Assembly (NCBI GenBank): GCA_963697355.1
Contig: CAVONV010000001.1
Coordinates: forward strand, 40,570-104,569
Direction of reading: 5' to 3'
Source of the DNA: CAVONV01 sp963697355
GTDB taxonomy: Bacteria; Acidobacteriota; Vicinamibacteria; Marinacidobacterales; DATDRI01
Length of the DNA stretch: 64,000 nt
Shown here: positions 36,058-45,422 of the stretch, piece after piece
Layout: each line of letters begins with the position of its first letter
Numbering within the stretch: position 1 is the stretch's first letter
Translations under genes and position numbers: made by a program
Notes under the pieces: generated by a model
Told to the model about the DNA's origin: nothing
Databases searched by the model: none
What the model saw: only the letters and a program-made list of their open reading frames with translations

Positions 36058-37851
36058 ATGCGTTACGAGACCCTAAACGAGCTCTTTTTTGCTTCGATGG
36101 AGACCCACCGCAAGCCCGACGCGCTCATGCACAAGTCGGAAGGGAACTGGCACAAGGTTTCCTGGCAAGAATTCATCGAAAACGCACGTAACTTGGCCCT
36201 GGGATTCCATGAACTCGGAATGAGGCACGGTGACCGACTCGCGCTCCTTTCCGAGAACCGTGTGGAGTGGTTCTTTGTCGACGCGGCCCTTCAAATGCTC
36301 GGGGTGGTCAACGTACCGATTTACTCCACGCTTCCCGCTCAGCAGGTCTCTTACATCGTTCTCAACTCGGAGTCTAAAGCGGTCATAGCCTCAACGCCCA
36401 CCCAGCAGGCCAAGATTGCCTCGTTTCAGAACGACTTGACGTCCGTAGAGCACTTCATCGCCATCGAAACTCCGGCGGCAAGCGGTTTCGGGCCCCTTAC
36501 CCTGGCTGAGGTCTCCTCTCGGGGCGGCAAGAAAGCCGAAAGCGATCCCGAGCTTCATAGACGACTTGCCGCCGACGTGCGCCCCGAGGACTTGGCTACG
36601 ATCATCTACACCTCGGGCACGACCGGCGATCCCAAGGGGGTTATGCTCACACATGGCAATTTCGTATCCAACGTGAACGCCACTCTTCAGGCCTTGCCGT
36701 CACTCTCGACTGCGGACATTGCCCTCTCGGCTCTTCCCTACGCTCACGTATTCGAGCGACTGGCTGCTCATTACCTTTTTCCCGCCGCGGGAATCACGAT
36801 CGCGATTGCGGAGGGTGTGGACAAAGTCGCTGAGAACTTGGCGGAGATCCGACCTACAGTCATGACGTTTGCTCCACGTCTTTACGAAAAAATGCACGCC
36901 CGAGTTTTGGAGAACGTCTCTCATGCAAGTCCATTGCGCCAAAAACTCTTCTGGTGGGCAGTGGGGGTAGGGCAGGAGCACGGGCGTTACCGTTTGGAGA
37001 ACGAAGCTCCCCCGTGGTTGCTCGAGCTCAAGTACAAAATCGCAACGTCTTTGGTTTTCAAGAAGCTCCAGAACCGCGTGGGCGGCCGCATGCGTTTTTT
37101 CGTATCGGGAGCCGCTCCGTTGGCACCGGAGATAGCCGAGTTTTTCTGGGCCGCCGGCATCACGATTCTGGAAGGTTACGGATTGACGGAAACTTCTCCC
37201 GTCATCACCGTCAACCCCCACCGGAAAATCAAGTTCGGCACAGTAGGTTCACCAATTTCCGGAGTGGAGGTGAAGATCGCCGAAGACGGCGAGATTCTCA
37301 CTCGCGGCCCCAATGTCATGAAGGGCTACTACAAGAATGAGCCCGCAACCTACGAGGCCCTCGAAGAAGACGGATGGTTCCACACGGGCGATGTCGGCGT
37401 GCTGAGCTCCGACGGTTACCTCACGATCACGGATAGAAAGAAAGACATCATCGTCACGGCTGGAGGCAAAAACATAGCTCCCCAACCGATCGAAAATCGG
37501 TTCAAAGCGAACCCCTATATATCCGAGGTCGTCCTCGTGGGAAACCAACGTCGTTTCCCGTCTGCACTAGTTGTCCCTGACTTCGATAGACTTGGTCAGT
37601 GGGCGGAGTCGCAAGGCATCTTTTGCGAGAACAACGAGAGCTTAATCGAACATCCTAGAATCGTGGAATTCGTCCAGTCCCAAGTCGACGAAATGAGTAC
37701 CGACCTTGCGCAGTTCGAGAAAGTCAAAAAAGTGCGACTGCTGGCCAAGGAGTTCACGATAGATGGAGGAGAATTGACTCCTACGCTCAAAATCAAACGC
37801 AACGTCATCGAAAACCGCCACAAGAAGCTCATCGATCAGATTTACAGTTGA
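36058..37851 (+). CDS. long-chain acyl-CoA synthetase (AMP-forming)
   Basis: A 597-residue ANL enzyme. Motifs: P-loop IIYTSGTTGDPKGVMLTHGN, YGLTETSPVI, TGDVGVLSSDGYLTITDRKK and the AMP-binding region. The C-terminal domain carries GGKNIAPQPIE, which lacks the terminal Gly-Lys spacing of acetyl-CoA synthetases and resembles the long-chain FadD15-type. It activates fatty acids to acyl-CoA. I choose ATG 36058 (MRYETLNELFFASMETH) because the domain begins there; ribosome site is weak. It precedes ftsE by about 100 bp. Confidence 0.9.
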   Translation: MRYETLNELFFASMETHRKPDALMHKSEGNWHKVSWQEFIENARNLALGFHELGMRHGDRLALLSENRVEWFFVDAALQMLGVVNVPIYSTLPAQQVSYIVLNSESKAVIASTPTQQAKIASFQNDLTSVEHFIAIETPAASGFGPLTLAEVSSRGGKKAESDPELHRRLAADVRPEDLATIIYTSGTTGDPKGVMLTHGNFVSNVNATLQALPSLSTADIALSALPYAHVFERLAAHYLFPAAGITIAIAEGVDKVAENLAEIRPTVMTFAPRLYEKMHARVLENVSHASPLRQKLFWWAVGVGQEHGRYRLENEAPPWLLELKYKIATSLVFKKLQNRVGGRMRFFVSGAAPLAPEIAEFFWAAGITILEGYGLTETSPVITVNPHRKIKFGTVGSPISGVEVKIAEDGEILTRGPNVMKGYYKNEPATYEALEEDGWFHTGDVGVLSSDGYLTITDRKKDIIVTAGGKNIAPQPIENRFKANPYISEVVLVGNQRRFPSALVVPDFDRLGQWAESQGIFCENNESLIEHPRIVEFVQSQVDEMSTDLAQFEKVKKVRLLAKEFTIDGGELTPTLKIKRNVIENRHKKLIDQIYS

Positions 37852-37948
37852 TGATGAAGGTCTCGACAAAGGCTCCACTGCGACGTAGTCACCTCCGGTC
37901 TTCTTTCTACATCGACCTTTCTCCTTCCTCTTGCCGCAGGAGAGCCAC

Positions 37949-38605
37949 TTGATCCAAACCTTTCACGTCCACAAGCAATACTCGCGGGACTCAATGGCAC
38001 TTTCCGATGTCACGGTAGAGATCGACAGAGGAGAGTTCGTCTTTTTGACCGGACCCAGTGGCGCGGGAAAAACGACCTTCCTCAAACTCATCTTCCGCGA
38101 AGAGACTCCCACGCAGGGCCAAATCTTGGTCAACGGACGGAACGTTTCCGCTATTCCGGATTCGAAGATTCCTTATCTCCGTCGCAGCATCGGGGTCGTC
38201 TTCCAGGACTTCAAGCTCCTCAAGAGAAAGACGGTCTTCGAGAACGTCGCTTTCGTCCTCAAGGTCATGGGCGTCCCAAAAGCGGAACGGAAGCGTCGGG
38301 TTTTTCAGGTGCTGAAGCAGGTCAGCCTCCATCACAAGATGCACGCTTACCCGATGCAACTCTCGGGAGGCGAGCAACAGCGGATTGCCATTGCCCGCTC
38401 CCTCATCAACGAACCGGTGCTTCTATTGGCGGATGAGCCGACGGGGAACCTCGACCCTGAATTGGCTCTCGAGATCATGACTTTGTTCAAGGAAATCAAC
38501 AACCGGGGCACGACGGTGTTGGTGGCGACTCACGACCGCGAGCTCATCGCGCGGATGAAGAAAAGAGTCATCACTCTCGAGCGCGGACGAATAACAGAAC
38601 AATAA
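37949..38605 (+). CDS. ftsE: cell-division ABC ATPase FtsE
   Basis: A 218-residue ATPase. Walker A GPSGAGKTTFL, Q-loop VFQDFKLL, signature LSGGEQQR, Walker B LLLADEPTGNLD and the H-loop ATHD are intact. FtsE with FtsX couples divisome activity to peptidoglycan hydrolases at the inner membrane. The TTG start at 37949 is favoured because AGGAG lies seven bases before it. Its usual partner ftsX is not adjacent but at 49074, about 10.5 kb away on the same strand. Confidence 0.93.
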   Translation: MIQTFHVHKQYSRDSMALSDVTVEIDRGEFVFLTGPSGAGKTTFLKLIFREETPTQGQILVNGRNVSAIPDSKIPYLRRSIGVVFQDFKLLKRKTVFENVAFVLKVMGVPKAERKRRVFQVLKQVSLHHKMHAYPMQLSGGEQQRIAIARSLINEPVLLLADEPTGNLDPELALEIMTLFKEINNRGTTVLVATHDRELIARMKKRVITLERGRITEQ

Positions 38606-38641
38606 TCCGTAGTGGAAAAAGCTATTCTGACTCCTGACTCC

Positions 38642-38690
38642 GGCAAGGCGACGCCTCGATATCGAGGATATCAAGGGCGGAGCCCTTGCC
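38642..38690. terminator. nested hairpin between ftsE and the phosphodiesterase gene
   Basis: Outer arms GGCAAGG (38642-38648) and CCTTGCC (38684-38690) enclose the perfect palindrome CCTCGATATCGAGG (38654-38667). It lies between convergent stops at 38605 and 38702. There is no T-run, so it may be a repeat-type stem rather than an intrinsic terminator. Confidence 0.5.
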
Positions 38691-38701
38691 TAGTTGGAAG
38701 T

Positions 38702-39712
38702 CTAAAGCTGCACGCGGCTGTTACCTGAGAAGGACCGATTGGGGGCGAAGGCCGGCTGTGGCCGAACACTGTCCCTTACTCTTTGACAAGAGACAGGGCG
38801 CCGCGCCTCGACACAACCCACAGGGACTATTAGTGAATGGGACGCCCGAGTAGTCGGAGCAGTCGATTGGGGGTAGTCTGTCAGGATTCCATTCACGCCT
38901 TGCGCCAGCAGATTCTCCATTTCTTCTACCCGATTGACCGTCCAGACCTGGACCCGCATATTGTGGTCTTGGGCACCTTTCACGAATCGAGGTGTCACGA
39001 CATCGAATCCTCCTGACTCTTGTGGCACTTGGAAGACTTCGGCCTCCGGCCGGTAGAGCTTACCGAGGAACAACCGTTCCAGTCGCATGAACGAGACAAT
39101 CTCGCGTCGAGTTGCGGCAGTGACCACCTCGGGACAGCGCGCGCGAAAGGCCTCGATAACTTCCCCGTGAAAGGACGCCACCATCACCGTCTTCTCCTTG
39201 GAGTGGCTGCGTATGGTTTGACAAAGAGCATCGGCCGCGTCCACGTCGGAGGACTTGACCTCTATGTTCAGCCGCATTTCGGGAAAAGCGCGGAACACCT
39301 CACTCAGTGCGGGTATTCGGATGCCCCGCCCGCGAAAAGGAAAGGTCTTGCCTTCGTCGTTCGACCAATCGTAACCGGCATCCAGGTTCTCGAGCTGGTC
39401 CAGCGTAAGCTCCTCGACGTCGCCTCTTCCGTCCGTCGTTCGATCCAGGTCCGCATCATGGACCACGACTAGAACGCCGTCCTTCGAGCTGCGGACGTCC
39501 ATCTCCAAAACGTCCACGCCCATTTCTCTCGATTGGCGAAACGCGTAGAGCGTGTTCTCCGGCCAAAGCCCGCCCCCGCCCCGATGAGCTATAACCCATG
39601 GACCCGTTCCATCGAAGAAAGCATGGCTGGGTACTTTGGAAACGGGAGCGACAAGAAAAGAGACCGCCAACACCAGGATGATGGCTGCGCCCAACGTTAG
39701 AGTGATCTTCAT
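38702..39712 (-). CDS. glycerophosphodiester phosphodiesterase
   Basis: A 336-residue GDPD with a signal or anchor helix (LTLGAAIILVLAVSFLVAP). The catalytic features HRGGGGLWPENTLYAF, VLEMDVRSSKDGVLVVVHD and DRTTDG match the family TIM barrel, giving the His pair and Glu-Asp metal ligands. It cleaves glycerophosphodiesters, releasing glycerol-3-phosphate outside the cytosol. The last 45 residues after LTDYPQST are non-homologous and Arg/Ser-rich. First gene (on the minus strand) inside the ftsE-ftsX interval. Confidence 0.87.
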   Translation of the reverse strand: MKITLTLGAAIILVLAVSFLVAPVSKVPSHAFFDGTGPWVIAHRGGGGLWPENTLYAFRQSREMGVDVLEMDVRSSKDGVLVVVHDADLDRTTDGRGDVEELTLDQLENLDAGYDWSNDEGKTFPFRGRGIRIPALSEVFRAFPEMRLNIEVKSSDVDAADALCQTIRSHSKEKTVMVASFHGEVIEAFRARCPEVVTAATRREIVSFMRLERLFLGKLYRPEAEVFQVPQESGGFDVVTPRFVKGAQDHNMRVQVWTVNRVEEMENLLAQGVNGILTDYPQSTAPTTRASHSLIVPVGCVEARRPVSCQRVRDSVRPQPAFAPNRSFSGNSRVQL

Positions 39713-39805
39713 GTCATCTCCTCGGTCGCAGTAGGCTCCACGCCTTCACGATGATGGTGGAAACCAGAGGAAGACACCACCGACCTAATTTGACGCAAGA
39801 CTCGC

Positions 39806-39811
39806 TATAAT
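39806..39811 (+). promoter_or_regulatory. TATAAT box, possible leaderless start of CPBP gene
   Basis: TATAAT ends 9 nt before ATG 39821, with no ribosome site between. A TTGACG sits only 10 bp upstream of it, too close for a normal -35. Confidence 0.4.
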
Positions 39812-39820
39812 AATCGTCGA

Positions 39821-40495
39821 ATGACGGACAACAAAGCATCACGCGAGCACAAGAAAGAAGCTTCGATGCGCTCGACATCAAAAACAAGGACTCTCATCGA
39901 GATTGTAGGCTTCCTAGGCCTTTTGTCGCTATATGTGGCATTCCGACCTTTCCTCGCCGGGAAGGCAATCTACATCGTTCCGACAGTGGGACTCTGTGCC
40001 GCATACTTGACCCACAACCTGAAAAAGCGGCCCAGAGCGTTTCGCGAGCTCGGTATCCGATTCGACAATTTTTGGATGGCGGCGAGGTTAGCCGCTGCTT
40101 TTTTTGTCCCCGTGATGCTCACCATTCTGATCGTCTCCGTCCAGAAAGGTACCTTCCCTCCGCCCCCATCGTTTTTCTATCTTCTCCTGCTCTATCCAAT
40201 TTGGGGCACGGCCCAGCAGCTAATCATCCAGTCGTTCTTTCATACCCGGTTGATTCGTGCCGGCCTGGCGCCATGGAGCATCTTCGTTGTAGCTGTTGTA
40301 TTCGCAGTGGCTCATCTTCCTTTCCTTGAACTCGTTCCGATTTGTTTCCTAGGAGGACTCATCTCGTCCTTCTGCTTCTGGAAGCAACCGAATATCTTCG
40401 CCCTGGGCACACTCCACGGGTTTCTGGCAGCCATGTTCTACACCATGATTTTGGACAGGGATGTGCTAGGGACGTTTATGAGGAGCTTGAACTGA
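39821..40495 (+). CDS. CPBP-family intramembrane protein
   Basis: A 224-residue, 6-7 helix membrane protein of the CPBP/CAAX protease (Abi) family. The usual EExxxR motif reads QQLIIQSFFHTRL, so the catalytic Glu pair is Gln-Gln. The two His motifs are kept (AVAHLPFLELV, GTLHGFLAAMF). I recall a subfamily with this QQ change; if so, it is likely not a Glu-dependent protease. It stands first on the plus strand in the ftsE-ftsX insert and is followed at 21 bp by the phosphatidyltransferase gene, so cotranscription is probable. Confidence 0.75.
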   Translation: MTDNKASREHKKEASMRSTSKTRTLIEIVGFLGLLSLYVAFRPFLAGKAIYIVPTVGLCAAYLTHNLKKRPRAFRELGIRFDNFWMAARLAAAFFVPVMLTILIVSVQKGTFPPPPSFFYLLLLYPIWGTAQQLIIQSFFHTRLIRAGLAPWSIFVVAVVFAVAHLPFLELVPICFLGGLISSFCFWKQPNIFALGTLHGFLAAMFYTMILDRDVLGTFMRSLN

Positions 40496-40516
40496 ATAAC
40501 TTCTCCAAATGCGACG

Positions 40517-41113
40517 ATGAATCTCCCTAATGCCCTCAGCCTGTCGCGTATCGCCACCGTTCCTTTGTTCCTATATCTTGCCTGGACCGGCCGTTCGGTC
40601 TTCTTCCTACTGTTGTTGGCCATCGTGCTCCCCACCGACATATTGGACGGTTACATTGCGAGACGGCGAGGCCAAACTTCCGACTCGGGAGCCAGGCTGG
40701 ACAGCTGGGGAGACTTCGCGCTCTACGCGATGTTCCCGATTTACGCATGGTTGCTCTTCCCGGAGCTCATCACGAGAGACTTGCCCTGGGTCTTGCTGGC
40801 CGTTGCCGCCTATATGCTTCCGCCAATGATGGGATTCGCCAAGTTCGGTCAGTTGCCGAGCTACCATACCTGGGCGTCCAAGATCTCCGCGATGCTAATG
40901 TCTCTCGCGGTCTTCTTTCTGTTGACCGAGATCTCGCCGTTGCCTTTCAAATGCATGGCGCTACTGCAGAGCTTGGTTGCCACAGAGCAAATGGCGATAA
41001 CCGCTGTTTTGGCAAAGCCCCTAAGCAACGTGGGATCCCTTTATCACCTCATCAGAAACACCAACGACTGTCCCTCAAATTTGAAAAGCCCCGCCGATGG
41101 AACTAACATGTAA
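40517..41113 (+). CDS. CDP-alcohol phosphatidyltransferase
   Basis: A 198-residue membrane enzyme. The signature DG-x2-AR-x8-G-x3-D-x3-D is complete from LDGYIARR through LDSWGDF. Four to six hydrophobic helices follow. Members make phosphatidylglycerol-phosphate, phosphatidylserine, cardiolipin or other phospholipids by swapping the CMP of CDP-diacylglycerol for an alcohol; the substrate here is not readable. Within a gene set with an RND exporter and an acyl-AMP ligase it probably serves a dedicated lipid. The C-terminus after AKPLSNVG is unusual and unconserved. Confidence 0.83.
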   Translation: MNLPNALSLSRIATVPLFLYLAWTGRSVFFLLLLAIVLPTDILDGYIARRRGQTSDSGARLDSWGDFALYAMFPIYAWLLFPELITRDLPWVLLAVAAYMLPPMMGFAKFGQLPSYHTWASKISAMLMSLAVFFLLTEISPLPFKCMALLQSLVATEQMAITAVLAKPLSNVGSLYHLIRNTNDCPSNLKSPADGTNM

Positions 41114-41253
41114 CAACGCTCAAAAAATGTTCACGGGTCTTCAAAAATTGAGGCGAATGATTCTGTCCAAGCGACCTGCTGTTTGCGGACTTGCCCTGCT
41201 TGTTCGTGCCGACGCTGCTCACCTGTCCCATTCGGAGAAGACACGACCGAAAC

Positions 41254-43717
41254 ATGAAGAGCGAAGAGCCCTCTGATACCGCAGCGAAGAGAATTGTCGC
41301 GCTACCATTGCCGGCCTCTGAGGATCAACAGTGCCCCCCCTCCCCATGGAGCCGCCGACTCGTCTCGCTACTCATCGCGAGAAGATACACCATCGTTCTC
41401 ATCGCTCTGGCCGTTTCGTTGCTCTCGTCAGCCCTCGTCTACGACCTCCTCCGACTTCATGTGAGAACGAACTTCTATGCGTTACTTCCGGAAAACCATC
41501 CGAGCGTACGTCACCTACTGAACGTCATCGAAAAGACGGGTGGATTCGGCGACTTCATGGTGGTCATACAATCTCCCGACGCAGAGGCAAACCGACGCTA
41601 CGCAATGGAGGTCGAGGCCACACTGTCCAAGCGTCCCTGGGTGTTGTCCGCCGAGTATCGTATCGACACAGAGTTTTTCACCAACAACGCCATGCTCTAT
41701 ATGGACCTCGAAGACCTCGACGAGATAGAACGGCGCATCAGAGATAGATACGAGTACGAGGTTTCCAATGCGGGTCCGATGTTCGTCGATTTACTGGATG
41801 AGGGACCTCCCCCGATTCGAGTTTTCCGACATTGAGGAGAAGTACCTCGGAGACAAAGCCCCCATGAAACCGGAGCACTCGACGGACGATGGCAAAACGC
41901 TGATTGTCGCCGTCTATCCGGAAGGTATATCAGGTGCAATAAGGGAATCGCGTCTCTACTATACTCAGATCAGCGAGATATGCCGGGACATCGGCCCAAG
42001 AGGTCACCACCCCGAAATGATGGTGCGAATCGGAGGTAAATTCAGAAACAAGATCGAGGAGTACGATTCCATCATGAACGATGTGAAGCAGTCGTTCATC
42101 ATCACTGTAGTTCTGATCTTCTTGCTTTTGTGGCTTTACTACCGCCAAGTGGCTTGCTTCCCATTGGTCTTCGTCACGGCGGGCATGCCCCTCCTGTGGA
42201 CGTTCGCCTTGACTCGTCTCGTCATCAATGAGCTGAATTTCATCACGTTGTTTCTGCTGGTTATCCTCTTCGGGCTGGGCGTGGACTTCGTGATTCACGG
42301 TCTGACGCGCTACCAAGAGGAAAGGAGTGCGGGAAGATCCGTGGAGCAAGCCCTTCTTACTATTACGAGCACTACCGCTCGGGCTTCGTTGACCAGTGCA
42401 GTCACGACCTCGTTTGCATTTGCCGTCCTACTGACAACCGACTTTCGTGGATTCAACCACTTCGGCTTCATTGCCGGCAGCGGCGTCTTGCTCGCCTTTT
42501 CCAGTTCCTATTTCGTCTTGCCAGCTCTGTTAGCTATCGCTGAGGACTATGGCCTACTGAGAACCATCCCCGCCCGCCTCTTCGCACTTCCTGCGACCAA
42601 GATACGACCAAGGATTGCCATCCCCGTCCTTGGACTCTGTTTGGTCCTGGCATTAGCGGGTGCTCGCGCGGCACCTGCCATCGAGTTCGAGTACGACTTC
42701 ACGAACTTGAAGACACTGATGTCCAAAGACTATCAGGATGTCAAAGACACCATCGCAAGGGTCTTCAAAGGGAAACGCGACCCCATCATCTTCCTGGCCG
42801 ATGATCTCGAAGAGACGACGGAGATTGAATCCGTACTGAAAAAGAAAAAGCAGAGTAGTCCTCATTCACGCATCGAGTCTTTTGTTTCGGTGAATGACGC
42901 GGTGCCTCCAGACCAAGGCGAACGAATCCTCAAGGCCGGTGTGATCCGAGACCTGGTCGAGAAAATGAAGTCTTTCGCCGGCCCGACCGAACGTGAACAG
43001 TTGGAAGAATACGAGAACCTGCTCGATGTTAGGCCGGTTTCCCTCGTTGATCTGCCGCCGAATCTCAGCCGTCAGTTCTTCGGGCTTCCGGATACCAAGG
43101 GCAACCTGGTTTACGTGTACCACGATGTCCCTATGGTCGACACGCGACTAGCCGCAGAACTAGTGGACGAGGTTGGAGCGGTCGAGATCGACGGCAAGAT
43201 CAAATATGGGGCTTCGGAAGCAATCGTCATCGACGATCTGCTTCGGATCATGAAAGAAGACAGCAAATTGGCGATCCCTCTGTCCCTCCTATGTGTCGTT
43301 GTCGCGCTTCTCGTTGACTTCCGCACTCCAAAGCACACATTCGCCACGCTACTTCCGCTCGTCGTCGGGATGAGTTGGCTGATGCTCTTGCTGTGGCTCC
43401 TCGAAATGAAATTGAACCTTTACAACATGATCGTGCTTCCCAGTATCATCGGTATCGGTGTCGACTCTGGGATTCATATCTATCGACGGTTTCTGGAAAC
43501 GCCCGGAACAATCATTACCGAGGTCGCCCGAGGAACCGCCAGCGCAACCGTGATCTGCGCGCTGACGACGATGATCGGCTTCGGGAGTATGGTGTTTTCC
43601 GTGCACGGAGGACTAGCCTCTTTGGGTTGCCTTGCGCTTCTCGGGATGAGCTGCACCCTCATCGCCGCGACGCTCGTGCTACCTCTTTATCTCCAGGTGC
43701 TACGTAGTGACGTCTGA
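41254..43717 (+). pseudogene. RND/MMPL-family exporter, split by a frameshift
   Basis: Together about 820 residues of a hopanoid- or MmpL-type RND transporter: N-terminal helix VLIALAVSLLSSALVYDLL, a periplasmic loop, a first transmembrane bundle (ITVVLIFLLLWLYYRQVACF, LFGLGVDFVIHGLTRYQEE), a second loop and a second bundle (LPSIIGIGVDSGIHIYRR). The GVDxxIH motifs of both halves are intact. The frame breaks in a five-C run at 41809-41813; with four C the protein reads on into RFEFSDIEEKY. Whether this is a sequencing error, a phase-variable tract or true decay is unresolved. Start ATG 41254 is the best guess. It probably exports a lipid made by the neighbouring genes. Confidence 0.85.
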
Positions 43718-43811
43718 TTGACAACGTGTAGATTGCCTGCGCTTCAGCATCGAAGGCGCTTGGATATGACCGTCTGTGAGCAACTGTGAAACGAGAAGGA
43801 AACTGACGCCG

Positions 43812-44528
43812 ATGTCGCTTGAAACACATCTTCGTTCCCACCGATCCCTGTATTCGTATTTGACTTTTCTTGGCTCACTGGCCGTATTGATATATCTCTG
43901 GCAGCTCCATCCAGAGATCATGTTCTTCGTGACGGCGGCATATGCGCTGTTGGCTCTCCGATGGTTCTTCCGTTTCGAGATAGAAAGACCCGTCATCGTA
44001 GGGTTGCTCATTGCCGTTTCGTACCTTACTTTCTTCAAAGATCTGTACGTCTACAACACTTTGAAACTCGAGATCTTATCTTATCCCCTATTTCCTCTCG
44101 TGGCATGGCCGTTTGGACTCACCATGCTTTATCATCTCGTGGAATACGGCGCCGATGCGCTCGGCGTGAGGTCAACCCTGGCAAAAATCCTGACCGGCTA
44201 TCTTCTATACGTTCCCTTTCTTGTTTCCCTGGAGTACTACGGATACCACTACAGCAACATGCAACTGGAGTCACAGTACCCGGGCTTGCCTTTCATCGAC
44301 TGTATGCACATCCCAACGACCCTCAAAATAGTGTATTTTGCGAACGGGCTCGTATTCCTCATCATCCTGTTCTCCATTCGGACGGTCCAGAAGAGGCCGG
44401 GACCCGCCCGACGCGGAAGTGAGGGACACTCGTGGAACACTGCTGTTCCCGCCCCTGCCGCCGCTGCAACCACGCTCAGAAACAGACGACCCTCGGATTC
44501 CTTGCTCTTGGACAGAGATGACACATGA
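43812..44528 (+). CDS. multi-span membrane protein of unknown family
   Basis: About 238 residues with five to six hydrophobic helices (YLTFLGSLAVLIYLWQL, IMFFVTAAYALLALRWFF, VIVGLLIAVSYLTFF, LFPLVAWPFGLTML, GLVFLIILFSIRTV). I recognise no domain. The last 40 residues are Pro/Ala/Arg-rich and cytosolic. The coding frame overlaps the start of the acyl-AMP ligase fragment by 11 bp, so both were cotranscribed with the RND gene. ATG 43812 follows GAAGGAAAC; an in-frame GTG at 43776 is an alternative. A role in making or moving the cluster product is inferred from place alone. Confidence 0.65.
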   Translation: MSLETHLRSHRSLYSYLTFLGSLAVLIYLWQLHPEIMFFVTAAYALLALRWFFRFEIERPVIVGLLIAVSYLTFFKDLYVYNTLKLEILSYPLFPLVAWPFGLTMLYHLVEYGADALGVRSTLAKILTGYLLYVPFLVSLEYYGYHYSNMQLESQYPGLPFIDCMHIPTTLKIVYFANGLVFLIILFSIRTVQKRPGPARRGSEGHSWNTAVPAPAAAATTLRNRRPSDSLLLDRDDT

Positions 44529-44691
44529 AGGCTCACATCTACAGAAAATCACGGCTTTTTTGGCCAGCCATGCCAGAGACAGACCACATCACCCCTTCCT
44601 TTTCGACTTGGAAAGATCACGACGTCTGGACTATCGAGAGGCCGACGAGCGAGTCAACATCCTCTGCCGAACTTGGAGAAGGGCGGGAATG
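44518..44691 (+). pseudogene. N-terminal fragment of an acyl-AMP ligase / adenylation enzyme
   Basis: The frame from ATG 44518 encodes LQKITAFLASHARDRPHHPF and RRLDYREADERVNILCRTWR, followed by RAGM. This is the standard opening of AMP-binding (ANL) enzymes, including loading domains of polyketide and nonribosomal peptide synthases. Homology stops near 44691, just where about 500 more residues should follow; the remaining frame to 44892 is unrelated sequence. The break coincides with the start of an RND fragment on the other strand. I infer the 5' end of a large synthase. Confidence 0.7.
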
Positions 44692-44774
44692 GAGAGGATC
44701 AACACCGCCAGCAGCCACAGAAGAGGGTGCCGCAGAGAGCTCCGGCAGATGAGATCGCAGACTCGATCGTACAT
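44676..44774 (-). pseudogene. N-terminal fragment of a second RND/MMPL transporter
   Basis: On the minus strand ATG 44774 begins MYDRVCDLICRSSLRHPLLW and continues into a helix LLAVLILSIPALL, the typical first membrane segment of RND/MMPL proteins after an RxP turn. GAGAAGG lies six bases before the ATG. After about 33 codons the frame runs into the antisense of the acyl-AMP ligase and homology ends. It follows the MlaC-like gene on the same strand, suggesting a tolC-mlaC-RND operon that was cut here. Confidence 0.6.
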
Positions 44775-44831
44775 GGCCGCCTTCTCTCGCCGTCCCCGTG
44801 AGGCAATCAATGGGAGTAAAGAGCTACTACG

Positions 44832-45422
44832 TTATTGTCTCAATTCCTCTAGCTTCTTATTCAGCCGCTTGATGACCTCGTCGAAGCTGTAACGAGAGAA
44901 AAGCTTCTGGAACTGTTTACGGTAGTTCCGCACCGTATCCACGTCGTCTGCGATGTAGTTGACAATCTTCCAGTCGCCTCCATCGAGCTCCAGAACATAG
45001 TCCAGACTGAGGCACTGATCACCTTGATGCGCAAGCGTGCTCACTCGCGCGGTGCTCGAACCGATTTCTTCCTCCAGATACTCGAAGCGATCGACACGGC
45101 TACGACCGACCTTGTGCATCGAGGTTGACTTGAGGATCTCCTCGAAGACATCGTTGAGACCTTGGCATTGTTCCTCAGTCAGATTCCCGCATACAGTCTT
45201 TGTGGCGTTGCGCGCCATGACCGTCACGTTGGTGATCTCTTCGATGATGCGGAAAATCTCTTGCTTTGATTTGTCGTCCAGCTCGCTCTGGGCACGATAA
45301 ATGGCCAGCACGCGTTCATTGGAGCTCTTGATCACTCCCATGGGGCCCTTGGTTTCCTGCGCGGCGGCGAAAGCGCCACTCAGGCCGAGCAAGAGGACAA
45401 AAACGCTATTCAAATTCCACAT
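44832..45422 (-). CDS. MlaC/Ttg2-like periplasmic lipid-binding protein
   Basis: A 196-residue protein with a signal peptide (SVFVLLLGLSGAFAAAQ). The Tgt2/MlaC pattern is visible in KSKQEIFRIIEEITNVTVMA, NDVFEEILKSTSMHKVGR and DYVLELDGGDWKIVNYI, with a C-terminal FSRYSFDEVIKRLNKKLEEL. These proteins carry phospholipids or hopanoids between membranes. The start overlaps the tolC-like stop by 17 bp, so the genes are coupled. It probably serves the RND exporter that followed it. Membership is good; cargo unknown. Confidence 0.75.
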   Translation of the reverse strand: MWNLNSVFVLLLGLSGAFAAAQETKGPMGVIKSSNERVLAIYRAQSELDDKSKQEIFRIIEEITNVTVMARNATKTVCGNLTEEQCQGLNDVFEEILKSTSMHKVGRSRVDRFEYLEEEIGSSTARVSTLAHQGDQCLSLDYVLELDGGDWKIVNYIADDVDTVRNYRKQFQKLFSRYSFDEVIKRLNKKLEELRQ

